Shown here: positions 12,092-22,711 of the stretch, piece by piece
Layout of the letters: the number at the start of each line of letters is the position of its first letter
How positions within the stretch are numbered: position 1 is the stretch's first letter
NCBI GenBank assembly: GCA_026120185.1
Contig: JANUWF010002421.1
Span: 124,001 to 188,000 of the forward strand
Direction: 5' to 3'
Source of the DNA: Voacanga thouarsii
Lineage: Eukaryota > Streptophyta > Magnoliopsida > Gentianales > Apocynaceae
Length of the DNA: 64,000 nucleotides
The notes under the pieces: generated by a model
Told to the model about the DNA's origin: nothing
Databases searched by the model: none
What the model saw: the letters and a program-made list of their open reading frames with translations, nothing else
Made by a program: the position numbers and the translations under genes

Positions 12092-13887
12092 TACTACTAC
12101 CAGTCTTGTTCTACGTATTCGAAATATGCTTATGTCATGAAGTGAGTGGACTACTCACTGGCTAAAGGTAAGTTATTCTCCATTTGGAATTCATAACACA
12201 ATAACCTAGACATGATGAGATTTTTATTCTCATCAGTCGGTTAAGAACAAACGTTTATGTGTTAAGTAACCCGTGATCTATACCTTACTGTGAAAGACCA
12301 CCATTCATATGGACCATTTACTTAAACACAATGGGTCTTTTCCAAACATAATTGTACACAAATAAAATGTAAATTTATAAATAATTTCTGAGAATAAATT
12401 CTTTTAGTAAAATATTCGATGTTTACATCAGAAACCTAGTCTAAGAGGGCATATTTCCCAACACCTACATCCTTAAGCTGAATATATTTCTTTTGTTTTT
12501 ATTTTTATTATTTTCTCACTTTATTTGGGTCAGTTAAACATTAAAAGAAAAGTGATTAGTATATACTTATTTCTTTGAGGATCAATACTCGCTAATTCCT
12601 TATACTATACTTGCGATGAGTATACTTGCTCACATGTGTATTTTGGGATTAATGTTTTAATTAAAACATAATTAAGGGATGAATTTAAAATTGATGATTT
12701 TATATACTTAAAATTTACGCATCAAGTTTTTGGCGCCATTGCCAGAAAACAATATCATGAAAGTTTAGATTTTGTTGATTTAACTATGTTAATATGTTTA
12801 TATGTAAATATGTGAATATGTATATATGTTCCTTGAATAACTAGGTGCTGTATTTTATTTTCTTGTGTACTTGTATTTTAATAACTCTATATGCTGTAAT
12901 TCCCTATCATTTAAATTGTGAACATGTACCTTAACCAACTAACCTACTTTCATATTATAATGTGTATATATGATACTAACCAACTATTTTGTATAGGTAA
13001 GATGGCCAATTGGAGCATGGGACGGTATTCTAACATATCTCACGGAATAACATCTCAACCATCCGACTCTATACCTTAGAAGGGGTGTTGGAAAAATTTA
13101 CCACCCATGTAACTAAGCATTTTTCTGAGATAGAAGACACACTAAAAAAAATACACACTAAAAAAATTTGAGGGCATGGTTAGAAATATGGGACGACAAA
13201 TTTGGTTTTTAATGGATTTAGTGATAAAGTCACCATTAGGGGTAGAAGCACAACATGATTTAGCTGCCATTACCCTAAGGAGCGGTAAGGAGCCGCCTAA
13301 TCCTAGCAAGAAATCGGTACCCTCTATAGAAGATGGGCCGGGACCAACTTCTATTGTTGAACCTTTGGAAAAATAACCTAAAAAATCAAAATTTCAGCCA
13401 TCAGTACCCTACCCCACTCGCGCATACAAAGCAAGAAAAGACACACAATTTGACAAGTTTTTAGAAATCTTCAAACAATTGCATATAAACTTTCCACTTA
13501 GTGAAACCTTAGTGCACATGCCCAAATATACAAAATTTCTCAAAGCACGCTTGTAAACCAAAAAGGATTGGAGGAATTAGCCACTGTAGTTTTAAATAAA
13601 GAGTGTTAAGCTATCTTGTAGGATTAACAGACGATGCCACAAAAAGAAGGTGATTCAGGGAGTTTTTCTATTCATTGTCTTGTTGGTACTCTTACATTTT
13701 GCAATGCTTTAGCTGACCTAGGTGCTAGTATTATTCTGTTACCATACAAAACTTTCAAAAAACTAGGCCTAGGTAAACCTAAGCCCACTAGGATGAGTAT
13801 TCAACTTGCGGATCGATCTATTAAATATCTTAGAGGAATAATTGAAGATGTCTTGGTTAAAGTGGATAAATTCATATTCCCTGTAGA
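12092..13887 (+). repeat. Tandem duplication, copy 2, with second primer-binding site
   Basis: Repeats 10,278-12,091 with few differences. It starts inside the copia LTR (CCAGTCTTGTTCTACGTATT), passes the CCCAACA/CCTAC junction at 12,463, has the second primer-binding site at 12,731-12,745, and continues smoothly into the full protease. It is therefore the copy connected to the rest of pol. Confidence 0.92.
13176..13376 (+). pseudogene. Athila-like gag C-terminal remnant
   Basis: A short open frame with HDLAAITLRSGKEPPNPSKK. The ITLRSGKE phrase is characteristic of the gag-protease border in Athila/Tat elements. Nearly all of gag upstream is deleted: only about 150 bp separate the leader from here, where more than 1 kb is expected. 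The same remnant occurs in the first duplication copy at about 11,365-11,577 with an extra short internal repeat. Confidence 0.75.
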
Positions 13888-14119
13888 TTTTGTAATTCTG
13901 GATATGGACGAAGATTCTAAAGTTCTTGTAATCCTAGGTCAACCTTTTTTAGCAACTACTAAAGTGTTAATTGATGTTCATGAAGGAAGATTGACACTTA
14001 GGGTTGGGGATGAGGAAGTTATTATAAAAATTCACAAAAGCATGCAACATCCTAGTTCTTGTGATGATTCTTATTTAAGGGTTGATATTCTTGATGAACC
14101 TATCTTTAACTTTGTGTAG
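13634..14119 (+). pseudogene. Athila-like aspartic protease
   Basis: An open frame of 161 codons carrying the protease of the pol polyprotein. It has GTLTFCNALADLGASIILLP, with the DLGAS active site at about residues 33-37, then FKKLGLGKPKPTRMS, QLADRSIKYLRG, EDVLVKVDKFIFPVDFVILD and ILGQPFLATTKVLIDV. The domain looks complete and is the best-preserved part of the element. It would cleave the gag-pol precursor inside the particle. The start at 13,634 is only the first Met of the open stretch, since the domain is normally part of a longer polyprotein. It ends at a TAG just before the RT linker. Confidence 0.85.
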
Positions 14120-14140
14120 GAATCATTTGTCCAAGGTTAT

Positions 14141-15146
14141 ATGCAACAATCCATTGCATATTTGGAGGACTCAATTGAGGGCCATAGGTTGGAAAATTTT
14201 GAGGAAATAAAAAAATGCAGTTTGGGATGGATGAAGTCATCCATTGAGGAACCACCAAAATTAGATTTGAAAGACCTCCCCGAGCACTTAGAATATGCAT
14301 TTTTGACAAAAGGTGAAAAACTGCCCGTGATTATTACCAAAGATCTTACTTATGACCAAAAGAACAAATTAGTAAGTCTATTGGAAAAATATATGGGAGT
14401 GATTGCATGGAAAATTATGGATATTAAGAGAATTAGCCCTTGCTTTTATACTCATAAAATCTTGTTGGAAGGAGTCAAACTCGTAGTGCAACCCCAATAT
14501 AGGTTGAACCCAAACATGGGTGATGTGGTAAAAGGTGAGATGATTAAACTCTTAGATTCTGACATCATTTACCCTATTTCTGATAGTATTTGGGTTAGTC
14601 CAACATAAATGGTACCAAAGAAGGGAGGAATGACTGTAAGCCCTACTGAAAAAAATGAGTTGACCCCAATGAGATTGGTAACCAGTTGGAGGGTGTGCAT
14701 TAACTATAGGAAATTGAATGAGGCAACTAAGAAAGACCATTTTTCTCTCTATTTCATTGACCAAATGTTAAAAAGGTTAGCCGAATATAAGTTTTATTAC
14801 TTCTTAGATGGTTTTTTCGGATACTTTCAAATTCCCATAGCACCGGATGATCATGATAAGACTACTTTTACATATCCTTTTGGTACTTTTGCATATCGGC
14901 ATTTGCCATTCGGTCTTTGTAATAGCCCCAAAACATTCCAACGATGTATGATTGCTATTTTTGAAGGGTTTGTGGGAGATATCATGGAGGTATTTATGGA
15001 TGATTTTTTCTATTTTTGATGATTCTTTTGATTTATGTTTGACCAATCTAGAAAAGGTCCTTCAATGGTATGAAGAGACTAACCTCATGCTTAATTGGGA
15101 AAAAATGCTACTCCATAGTGCAAGAAGGCATAATATTGGGACATAA
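14141..15146 (+). pseudogene. Athila-like reverse transcriptase, broken
   Basis: The N-terminal part (14,141-14,608) includes ISPCFYTHKILLEG and YRLNPNMGDVVKGEMIKLLD. It ends at a TAA where relatives have a Gln codon (SP-T-stop-MVPKKGG). The middle (14,609-15,019) has VPKKGGMTV, WRVCINYRKLNEATKKDHF, FLDGFFGYFQIPIAP, TFTYPFGTFAYRHLPFGLCN and the catalytic EVFMDDF. A one-base shift at about 15,005-15,015, in a T-run right after FMDDF, moves the continuation (SFDLCLTNLEKVLQ and NLMLNWEKM) to another frame. The FMDD form of the active site is normal for this group. Confidence 0.88.
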
Positions 15147-15700
15147 GATTTCAAAAAAAGGTATTGAGGTTGATAGGGCTAAAATTTAGACAATTGAGAA
15201 ACTCCCTCCTCTGATTTCTGTGAAGGAATTGAAACTTTCTTGGGCATGTAGGTTTTTATAAGAGGTTTATCTTAGATTTTTCAATGATTTCTAAACCCCT
15301 TACTTCTTTGCATGAAAAATATCCTATTTTTTATTTTGATGAAAAATGTCTTAATGCTTTCATTGTGCTTAAAACAAAACTGATTAATTCTCCTATTTTA
15401 ATTGCATCAGATTAGTCTCTTTCTTTTGAACTAATGTGTTATGCAAGTGACTATGCAGTGGGTGCAGTGCTTGGACAAATGATAAATAAGCACTTTCTTC
15501 CAATTTACTATGCAAGTAAAACTCTTACGGTGGCACAAGAGACCTACACCACAAAGAAGAAAGAGTTGCTTGCAATAGTATTTGCTTTTGATAAATTTTG
15601 CTCTTATCTTATTTTATCCAAAGTCATTGTGTATACGGATCATTTCTCCCTTAAGTATCTACTAAACAAGCATGATTCCAAACTAAGATTGAAAAGATAG
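15147..15700 (+). pseudogene. Athila-like RT-RNase H connection and RNase H
   Basis: At 15,147-15,433 the connection region is full of stops but keeps GHKISKKGIEVDRAKI. The RNase H domain is open at 15,434-15,700, with the first catalytic Asp in CYASDYAVGAVLGQ, then YYASKTL, the Glu in KKKELLAIVFAFDKF and the second Asp in VYTDHFSLKYLL. All three visible catalytic residues are kept. It would degrade RNA in RNA:DNA hybrids during reverse transcription. Confidence 0.85.
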
Positions 15701-15899
15701 GTTTTATTGTTGTAGGAATTTGACTTGGAGATTAGGGACAATATAGGGAGTGGAAAATTTAGTTGTAGATCACTTATCTAGGTTGGATAATCCCAGCCTT
15801 GAGTCATTAGTCGAGGGACACACCAATGACACCTTCCTGGATGAATAACTTTTACTTATTGATGATGAGATTTCTCAACTACCTTAGTATGGGGATTTC

Positions 15900-17161
15900 G
15901 CTAATTACTTAGTTGTAGGAATTCTTTCGGACGACTTCGATGCCCAACAAAAGAAGAAATTCCTCTCCAAGATAAAGTATTACTTTTGGGAAGATCCATA
16001 CTTGTTCTGGTGTTGTGCGGATCAAATCATTCGAATGTGTGTGGATTCCGTGGAAAGCCTCAATATCTTGAAACATTGTTATGAAGGACCCACGAGAGGC
16101 CACTACCAAGCTAACAACATTGCAAAAAAAGTACTTGAGTCTGATTTTTATTGACCTACACTCTTCAAGGATGCTCACAGGTTTGTTCAAAGTTATGATA
16201 GGTGTCAACGTATAGGTAACATCTTTAAATCTAATGAGATGCCATTAGAAAATTTTCAAGCTTGTGAAATTTTTTATTGTTGGGGGATTGATTTCATGGG
16301 TCTATTTCCTAGTTCTTTGGGCAACAAATACATCTTGGTGGCGGTTGAGTATGTATCAAAGTGGCTTAAGGCACATACCTTACCTACTAATGATGCAAGG
16401 GTTGCTGTAAAATTTCTAAAAAAACTTTTCACCCAATTTGGAGTACTTAATATGCTTATTAGTGAAAGAGGAACCCACTTTTGTAATACCCAACTAGATA
16501 AAGTTCTCAAACATTTAGGGTTTACTCAAAAGGTTGCTGCTCCCTATCATCCAAAAACTAGTGGCCAAGTTGAGATGGTTAATAGAGAATTAAAAAGGAT
16601 CTTGGAAAAAGTGGTCAATCATACATAAAAGGATTGGAGTTTAAAGTTAGATGATACTTTTTGGGCTTATAGAACTGCTTTTAAAACTCCCATTGATACA
16701 ACCCCCTATCACTTAATGTATGGAAAATCATGTCATCTATCGGTAGAAGTTGAACATAGGCTCATTAGGCAATTAATCTTGTCAATTTTGACCTTCATCT
16801 TGTAGGAAAAGAAAGAATGCTTCAAGTGAATGAGTTGGATGAGTGCCGCAATGATGCATACCATAATTTGAGGATTTACAAAAGTAAGATGAAACAGTGG
16901 CATAATAAGCTTATTCATTCTCCCCATGAGCTTTAAAAAGGAGATAAAGTGTTAGTATTTAATTCTAGGCTTCGACTTTTCCCAGGTAAGTTAAGATCTC
17001 GATGGTCGGGGCCGTATGAGATACATCAAATTTGTCCATTCAGAGTTATTGCGGTTTCTCACCTAACTCAAAGGATCATTAAGATGAATAGAAGCCGATT
17101 AAAACCTTATTTGGGCGACGAACTTGACACCTTAGTGCATCTCGATATTAACCTTTATTAG
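15900..17161 (+). pseudogene. Athila-like integrase, catalytically damaged
   Basis: The zinc-binding region at 16,060-16,215 has lost two ligands: LKHCYEGP where relatives have HCHEGP, and QSYDRC where relatives have CDxC. A TGA replaces the Trp codon of the FYWP phrase near 16,152. The core (16,239-16,628) has the first Asp in WGIDFMG. It reads ISERGTHF where relatives have ISDGGTHF, so the second Asp is Glu, and it keeps the Glu in [12 protein letters not shown]. The C-terminal part is interrupted by stops and ends with LFPGKLRSRWSGPYEI and MNRSRLKPYLG (16,949-17,161). Confidence 0.87.
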
Positions 17162-18548
17162 CCTTAATGATTCCTTACTCCTTTGTACTTAATTTTCTTT
17201 ATTATTTTCGTATGTTATTATCTCATTTTTGTTCTTTTTCTAGATTTATGTTTTTCTTTCTTTTGTTTCTTTTCTTTTAGTAGGTATTCTTGTAATGATC
17301 CTTCCTTACGGTGGATTCAAACCTTGTAGTACGACAATGTAATGGAAGTATTTTCTTCACGTTATTCATCTTGGTTTTCTTCACTAGACTTTTATTATTC
17401 TGTCTTTGGTCATTGAGGACAATGTCTAGTTTAAGTGTTGGGGGGGGGGGGGGGGGGGGAATAAAGGTTGAAGAAGTTCTTTTCCATATTATTTTAGGTG
17501 AATAAATTTTGTGTTTGTGAAAACTTTTTTCAAAAATTTCAGTGGTTTCATTGTTAAGCAAGGTTGTAATTCTTTTTCTTACTTGGATATGAGTTTTGTC
17601 ATTCATTAGGTGGAGTTTGATGAAATTGGTTTTATTGGATAAAATATTTGTCAAGACTTGAAATTTTTGATTAATCTTGTTTATACATTAGTGATTCAAT
17701 GTGATTTGACTTATCTAGTTGAAATATAGAAGATATGATGAATATGGGAAGAGTTATTGGCTAACTTTTGTATTATGAGTTTAAATTTTGTTAGCTTCGA
17801 GTTATGATGAAAAAAAAATCTTTGAGAGGAAAGATTGAGGAGAATGTTGAAAATTTTAACTTGAGTTGAGAGAAAAACAAGTGAAAATAACATTATTGTT
17901 GGTGTGAATTGAGAGAAAAGGCTCTTATTGATGATCTTTGAAAACCTTTAGCTGAGCAGGGGGTCAATATAGGGAGAAGTAGCAAGTGTATTCGGTGCAC
18001 TCTTTTGAGGCTATCCCGAAGGCAAAAAGGAAAGCAAGAGCATAGGAAAAAAAAAAGAATTGTTGAAAAAAATTTATGAGTGATGACTGAAAAAGGGGCC
18101 AATACGGTCTGTGAAGAGAAGTCCATGCACTTGAGGCTATCAATTTCCTAAGTCATTGAAAAACTTTGAGAGAAAAAAATTGGAGTGCTTTCCTCACATC
18201 AGAACTTGAGTGTATAATTTTTGAATTTATAATGCTTGAGTTGGTAGATGGCTTAACTTATATTATTCGTGTTAGCTATAGTTTTACTTGAATAGTGAAA
18301 TAATTTTCTTAGACAAAGGTATGCACTTGATTAATTTGACTTCAAGAGTTTTGTGATATCTTGGCCAATGTTTCAAAGTTTGAAATTGTTTTCAGAGGAT
18401 AAGAATAACAAGAGTTATATCTAAAGTTTGAAAGGAAGACATGATCTTTGCTATGATGAAAAAACTTTTGAATGAGAAAAAACTTTATGTTGTCTTGATA
18501 ATTTTTCTTGGACTAAAGTGTTTTACTTGAGGACAAGCAAATGTTCAA
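17162..18548 (+). other. Athila-like 3' non-coding region
   Basis: About 1.4 kb between integrase and the 3' LTR without a supported coding frame; no env-like gene was seen. It holds the conserved phrase TTGAGGACAATG...TTTAAGTG before a G-run at 17,440, and a second TTGAGGACAAGCAAATGTTC just before the polypurine tract. AT-rich and full of GAGAAAA strings. Confidence 0.6.
17440..17459 (+). repeat. Poly-G run (20 G)
   Basis: An uninterrupted run of 20 G at the place where Athila/Tat elements usually carry a short GGGGG stretch. It may be a slippage expansion or a sequencing-length artefact. Confidence 0.85.
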
Positions 18549-18561
18549 GTATGGGGGTATG
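18549..18561 (+). other. Athila-like polypurine tract
   Basis: GTATGGGGGTATG lies immediately before the 3' LTR start TGATAAGAG. The related non-autonomous element at 22-28 kb has GTGGGGGTATG at the same place, which supports both boundaries. Confidence 0.8.
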
Positions 18562-20135
18562 TGATAAGAGTTAAAATCACTAATTTTTTCCTAGTTATTT
18601 GAGGTTATTTTAAGATATATTTATTGTAATAACTAGGCATATTCCTTCTTATTTGACATTTTACTTGTAAAATGTGTTTTTGGCAAATATGCATAGATTT
18701 AAGTTAAAATTGAGTAGAAAGTGCATAGAACCAGAATGTACCTGGCACCAAGCCCAGCAGTAGACTAGGCGGCGGGTCCATTCTATTAGAGTAGCAAAAA
18801 GTGAGCAAGCTACCTGGCGCCAAGTTTGGCAAATGTACCTGGCGTTGGGTCCATTCTGCTTGCCAAGGAGAGACAGTGAAAAATAGAGTAAAAATAGAGG
18901 AGGAACTAAGTACACCTGGTGCCCGGTGGGTCAAAGCTACCCGGCGCCAGGTATGCTCTGGATGTGAAACTTTTGTACTCGAAATTAGGGCTTATCCAAG
19001 GATTTTGATATTTTTCTATTCTTACTTGGCCAAGACTTCTCAGCCATGAAATTGGCATCTAAGAGGCCTATAAAAGTATAAAAGAACCCAAGGATTTGGG
19101 ATATACAACTTAGAGAGGTGAATTAAATGGCAGAAATTTTGATTGTCTCATTGAAGGAGGTGTTCACCCAAGTCAAGGAGGATTGTTCAAAGGGAGTTTT
19201 CAAAGAAGAAGAAAGAGGTTTGTCTATGAGTACTTTCTTTTCTCTATGTCTTCTTTTTTCTTTAGCAATGATGTATTCAATGTTTCTATTATATTTTTGG
19301 GATTCATATTTTTGTCATAATTTAGTTATTTGATCAATTCTTTATTATCTTTGGTGTCTGATTACTTGATTTGATTAGTTATTGATGCGAGTCCTTCTAA
19401 TTGACTTTGACATAACGATATTAGGAGCTTTGTTGCATTGATTTCATATTTATTATATCTTGATGGATTTGAATGATGAAGTTAGGATTTGAGAACTAAG
19501 TGATCAAATGTTAAGTTAATTTCTCCTTGACATAGGGTTATTAGCTAATTTCATGATTTTAAGGAATTGAGATTCATGTAAGTTTTGGTTAGAATAGCTT
19601 GATTGACAATCCTGCTAATTAAATCAAGATACGAATGATTAGCTTAATGCATGTTTTGGTTATGTTAGCTTGATTGACAAATCTATTAATATGAATCAAA
19701 ATATAGGATTGCATGGATTGACAAACGAATTGGAATTTACCTAAGTAAATTCACGACTTGACAAACGATTGAATTTTACTGTGCATTCCTTCATGATGCT
19801 AAGATGATAATTAGTTGAAATAGTTGCTAATTGTTTCATTATCATATTTTCTAGGGTACTTGTCTAATTTGCATAAACCTACGTCCATGAGTTGTATATA
19901 TTTCTTTTAATTTTTTTTATTATTTTCTAACTTTATTTGGATCGATTAAACAATGAAATAAAAATGATTAGTATGGACATATTCCTTTGAGGAACGATAT
20001 TCGTTAATTCTCTATACTATGCTTGCAATGAGTATACTTGCTCACATGTGTATTTTGGGATTAATATTTTAATTAAAACTTGATTATGGATGGATTTAAA
20101 ATTGATGATTTTATATACCCAAAATATATGCATCA
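18562..20135 (+). repeat. Athila-like 3' LTR (1,574 bp)
   Basis: Starts TGATAAGAGTTAAAATCAC and ends ATATATGCATCA, followed by the target duplication CTTGA. It is uninterrupted and is the reference for the split 5' copy. A GC-rich island with repeated CTGGCGCC-like strings lies at about 18,740-18,960. The short + strand open frame at 19,127-19,333 has a counterpart on the other strand of the left LTR and shows no recognisable protein; I do not regard it as a gene. Confidence 0.9.
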
Positions 20136-20140
20136 CTTGA
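20136..20140. repeat. Target-site duplication CTTGA, right copy
   Basis: Identical to 151-155 and directly abutting the 3' LTR end. Confidence 0.85.
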
Positions 20141-20870
20141 CTTAGCAAGAAATCAAGAACTAAAAGGATATAGAATTGTGGGCATTCAAACAAGAAATAA
20201 CAAGAACCCTAAATGACAAACAAGAAGAACCCTTATTTATTTCCTAGTCGAATTATCCTTGGAGTTTATAGACACTTCCTCATTGGTGGACTAAGCCCTT
20301 AGGTTGGTCTTGGATTGAAGTTGAACAAGGAATCTCTCCATGCTTCAAGCCTTCAAGTTGAATATTTCATTCATGTTAAAATGTGATAAATGTTGTTCTT
20401 GTTCTTACAATACAATAGCATTATATAAAGATGTTCTGTTCCTGAACTAAACACTTTTAAATATTATAAAATAACCCCAAAATAGCTGGAAAATGTCAGG
20501 GGTTCGGGTTCCAGAGCACAACTGGCACTGGGTAGATATCCTAGCAGCAGCGCCGGGTCAATTCTGGAAGAACAGTACTCCGTTGACAAAGAAATGGAAA
20601 CTTCACAGACCATAGCTAGTGTCACATCGGGTTACTCGGGCCGGCTCCAAGTTCATTCTGGGTGACCAGTAATTGTGACAAAAATTAAAGAAAGTTTACA
20701 GACCACAACTAGCACCTAGTTGGGCTATTTGGGTCGGCGCCAAGCACACTCTGATGGGCGATGTTTCTGCGCGAACAGCTTCTAGTTGATGTCCTTCGTA
20801 CACAGTAGTATTGTTCATTCTCGATCCTCTTCTGAAAATGGTCATATACTATCCCACTTGAAATATGCTT
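20141..20870. other. Unassigned sequence with GC-rich island
   Basis: No gene seen. The part from about 20,500 to 20,760 has several GGCGCCAAG- and GCCGGGTC-like strings followed by CATTCTGG, resembling the GC-rich islands inside the LTRs of this window. It may therefore be a relic of another LTR. Confidence 0.35.
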
Positions 20871-20899
20871 GTAAATATACTTGATGGTTATGTTGGAAT

Positions 20900-21790
20900 T
20901 GTTTGGCACGGGCTCTCATCAACTGCCCAGGAAAGCTCGGCTTTGTTTCGGTTTCGTCCTCTCCACCTTCTTGAGCTCGATCATGTGGCCGGATTGATTC
21001 CTATCATAATACTAGCTTTAGATGCTCCACATGGTCCTCTGGGCTCTTGGAGTATATAAGTATATCATCGATTAATACCACCATGAATTTATCTAAAGTA
21101 TGATTAGAAAACAAGATGTATCAAATCCAAAAAAACTACTGGTGCATTAGTCACCCCAAAAGGCATTACTACAAACTCGTAGTGACCATATCTAGTGTTA
21201 AAAACTGTCAAAAATTGTCTTGGGAATATCCTCCTTCTTAATCCGCACTGTACCTTAAATCCAGTTTGGAACATCAATCAAAGTTAGTGGATATTTGTTC
21301 TTAACGGTCAAATTATTCAACCTCCGATAGTCGATGCACAACCTCAAGGTCCTGTCCTTCTTCTTCACAAATGGAATTGGGGCTCCCCAAGGTAATATGC
21401 TAGGCTTTATATAACAGCTAGAACATTGCAACTGGTCAAACAGCTCATCAATCAAAGGTAGTGGATATTTACTCTTAATGGTTAAATTATTCAAATTATT
21501 CAAACAGTTTGGAATAACAACTAGAACCTTGCAACTGGTCAAACAGCTCATCAATCAAAGGTAGTGCATATTTGTTCTTAATGGTCAAATTATTCAATTC
21601 CCGATAGTCGATGCACAACCTTAAGGTCCCATCCTTCTTCTTCACAAATAGCACTGGGACTTCCCAAGGTGATGTGTTAGGCCTTATATAATCTTGCTTC
21701 AACAACTCTTCTAGTTGCTCCTTTAGTTCTTTCAATTCTGCTGGTGCCAACCGCTATGGGGTCCGTGATATAGGTTCTGCTCTTGGAATC
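20900..21790 (-). pseudogene. Chromovirus reverse transcriptase, broken and internally repeated
   Basis: Minus-strand Ty3/gypsy RT. The N-terminal block at 21,496-21,750 reads [17 protein letters not shown], then [20 protein letters not shown] and [20 protein letters not shown]. Further left are [14 protein letters not shown] (about 21,130-21,190) and the catalytic region [11 protein letters not shown] (about 21,055-21,095). The wording fits the Tekay/Del group of chromoviruses. The block around FVKKKD...LCIDYR is present more than once (21,271-21,690). Stops and shifts break the frame, and RNase H and integrase are absent to the left. Confidence 0.85.
21271..21690 (-). repeat. Internal repeats of an RT segment
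   Basis: Three related stretches on the + strand: about 21,271-21,410, a shorter one at 21,417-21,510, and 21,521-21,690. Shared strings are CAACTGGTCAAACAGCTCAT, GATAGTCGATGCACAACCT and CTTCTTCTTCACAAAT. Read on the minus strand, the segment with FVKKKD and LCIDYR occurs twice and the [12 protein letters not shown] segment twice more or less completely. Confidence 0.82.
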
Positions 21791-22019
21791 AATTCTATGG
21801 TGAACTCAACTTCTCAAATGGGAGGAAAAGAAGTGAGTTCAGCTGGAAACCCATCGGAAAAATTCTTTATCACCTTAGAATTTTTCAAGGTGCACTGATC
21901 CTTTAGCTTATTTATCATGTAGCCAAGTATCCTCGGCATCCTTGCTTTAGCAACTTCTAGGCTTTTACTCCAACTATCAAAAATTTCAACTCCTTTACTC
22001 GCTTACCGTTTAATTCCAA

Positions 22020-22349
22020 CACATCGCAACCAGGTCTGATGAATTGAACAGATTTATTCTTACAATCTATCTTAGCTCCATGTTTAGCTAGCTAATCCAT
22101 ACCCAAAATTACGTTATAATCATCAATAGCCAAAACTATCAGATCTCCCTCCAAGTTTTCCTTCCCGACTCCAACCTTACAATTCTGCACAAATTTGTCA
22201 GCTTGCACCATCTTCCCCAAGGGTATACTCATCAACAAAGTAAAAGGTAGCTCTGCTCCATCCCAACCCAAATGATACGCACAATTCAAGTTTACATAGG
22301 AATGGGTGGATCCTGGGTCAATTAAAGCTGAACAACCTTAGATAGTGAA
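22020..22349 (-). pseudogene. Chromovirus protease, partial
   Basis: Read on the minus strand, an IDPGSTHSYVN-like active site lies at the right edge (about 22,290-22,330), followed by CAYHLGWDGAELPF, VQNCKVGVGKENLEGDLIVL and YNVILGMDWL. DPGST is the usual active-site wording in Tekay-like elements. Upstream coding is cut at 22,350 by the Athila-like insertion and continues at about 27,997. A second, parallel copy is at 33,921-34,214. Confidence 0.82.
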
Positions 22350-22354
22350 CGTTT

Positions 22355-22711
22355 CTGTTGATGACAAAAGATTGGATTGAAGCTTCAAGTGATGTCTCAC
22401 TAAAAGCATTAATGGGAGTTTGCAACCTTACCAACATGTCATCATTATAGCTCCTTTGACATTGTGCCCATGAATAATTGTTCATTATGATGCTTTAAAT
22501 CTCACACTAAAAAAAAACAAAAATCAAATCGAAAATAAAAATAAAGACAAACAAAAATATAGAAAAATAAAGCAAAGAAAAATATACAAATTAGAAATAT
22601 TCACAAATATCTAAACACAAAGTTAGTAATATATAAAAATATACAAAGGCTAAATTAACAAGTCTCGAGTGTTTTTGATAGTGCCTATGCCTGGCCTCGG
22701 TTCCAAAAACT
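22355..22711 (-). repeat. Second, truncated copy of the element's leader
   Basis: Matches 26,262-26,615 (shared ATTGGATTGAAGCTTCAAGTGA, CCATGAATAATTGT and others). In the sense (minus) direction it follows the left LTR just as the leader follows the right LTR. This looks like a remnant of an LTR-leader-internal-LTR-leader tandem produced by unequal recombination. Confidence 0.8.

Larger units (their letters stand above)
156..20135 (+). mobile_element. Athila-like Ty3/gypsy LTR retrotransposon, degenerate, with nested copia insertion
   Basis: Complete element in outline: 5' LTR (split by a copia insertion), primer-binding site, remnant of gag, protease, RT, RNase H, integrase, long 3' non-coding region, polypurine tract and 3' LTR. 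Reasons for the Athila-like call: a TGGCGCC-type primer-binding site just after the LTR; the peptide ITLRSGKE at the gag-protease border; a DLGAS protease active site; an FMDD RT motif; and, after integrase, the phrase TTGAGGACAATG then TTTAAGTG and a G-run, familiar from Athila/Tat elements. Most of gag is missing, and pol has at least two nonsense changes and one frameshift, so it cannot move by itself. Net of the copia insertion and the tandem duplication it is about 9 kb. No env-like reading frame was seen. Confidence 0.88.

Noticed and set aside
19127..19333. A 68-codon frame in the 3' LTR
   Set aside because: No recognisable protein, hydrophobic tail from T-rich DNA, and the matching region of the left LTR lacks the same frame.
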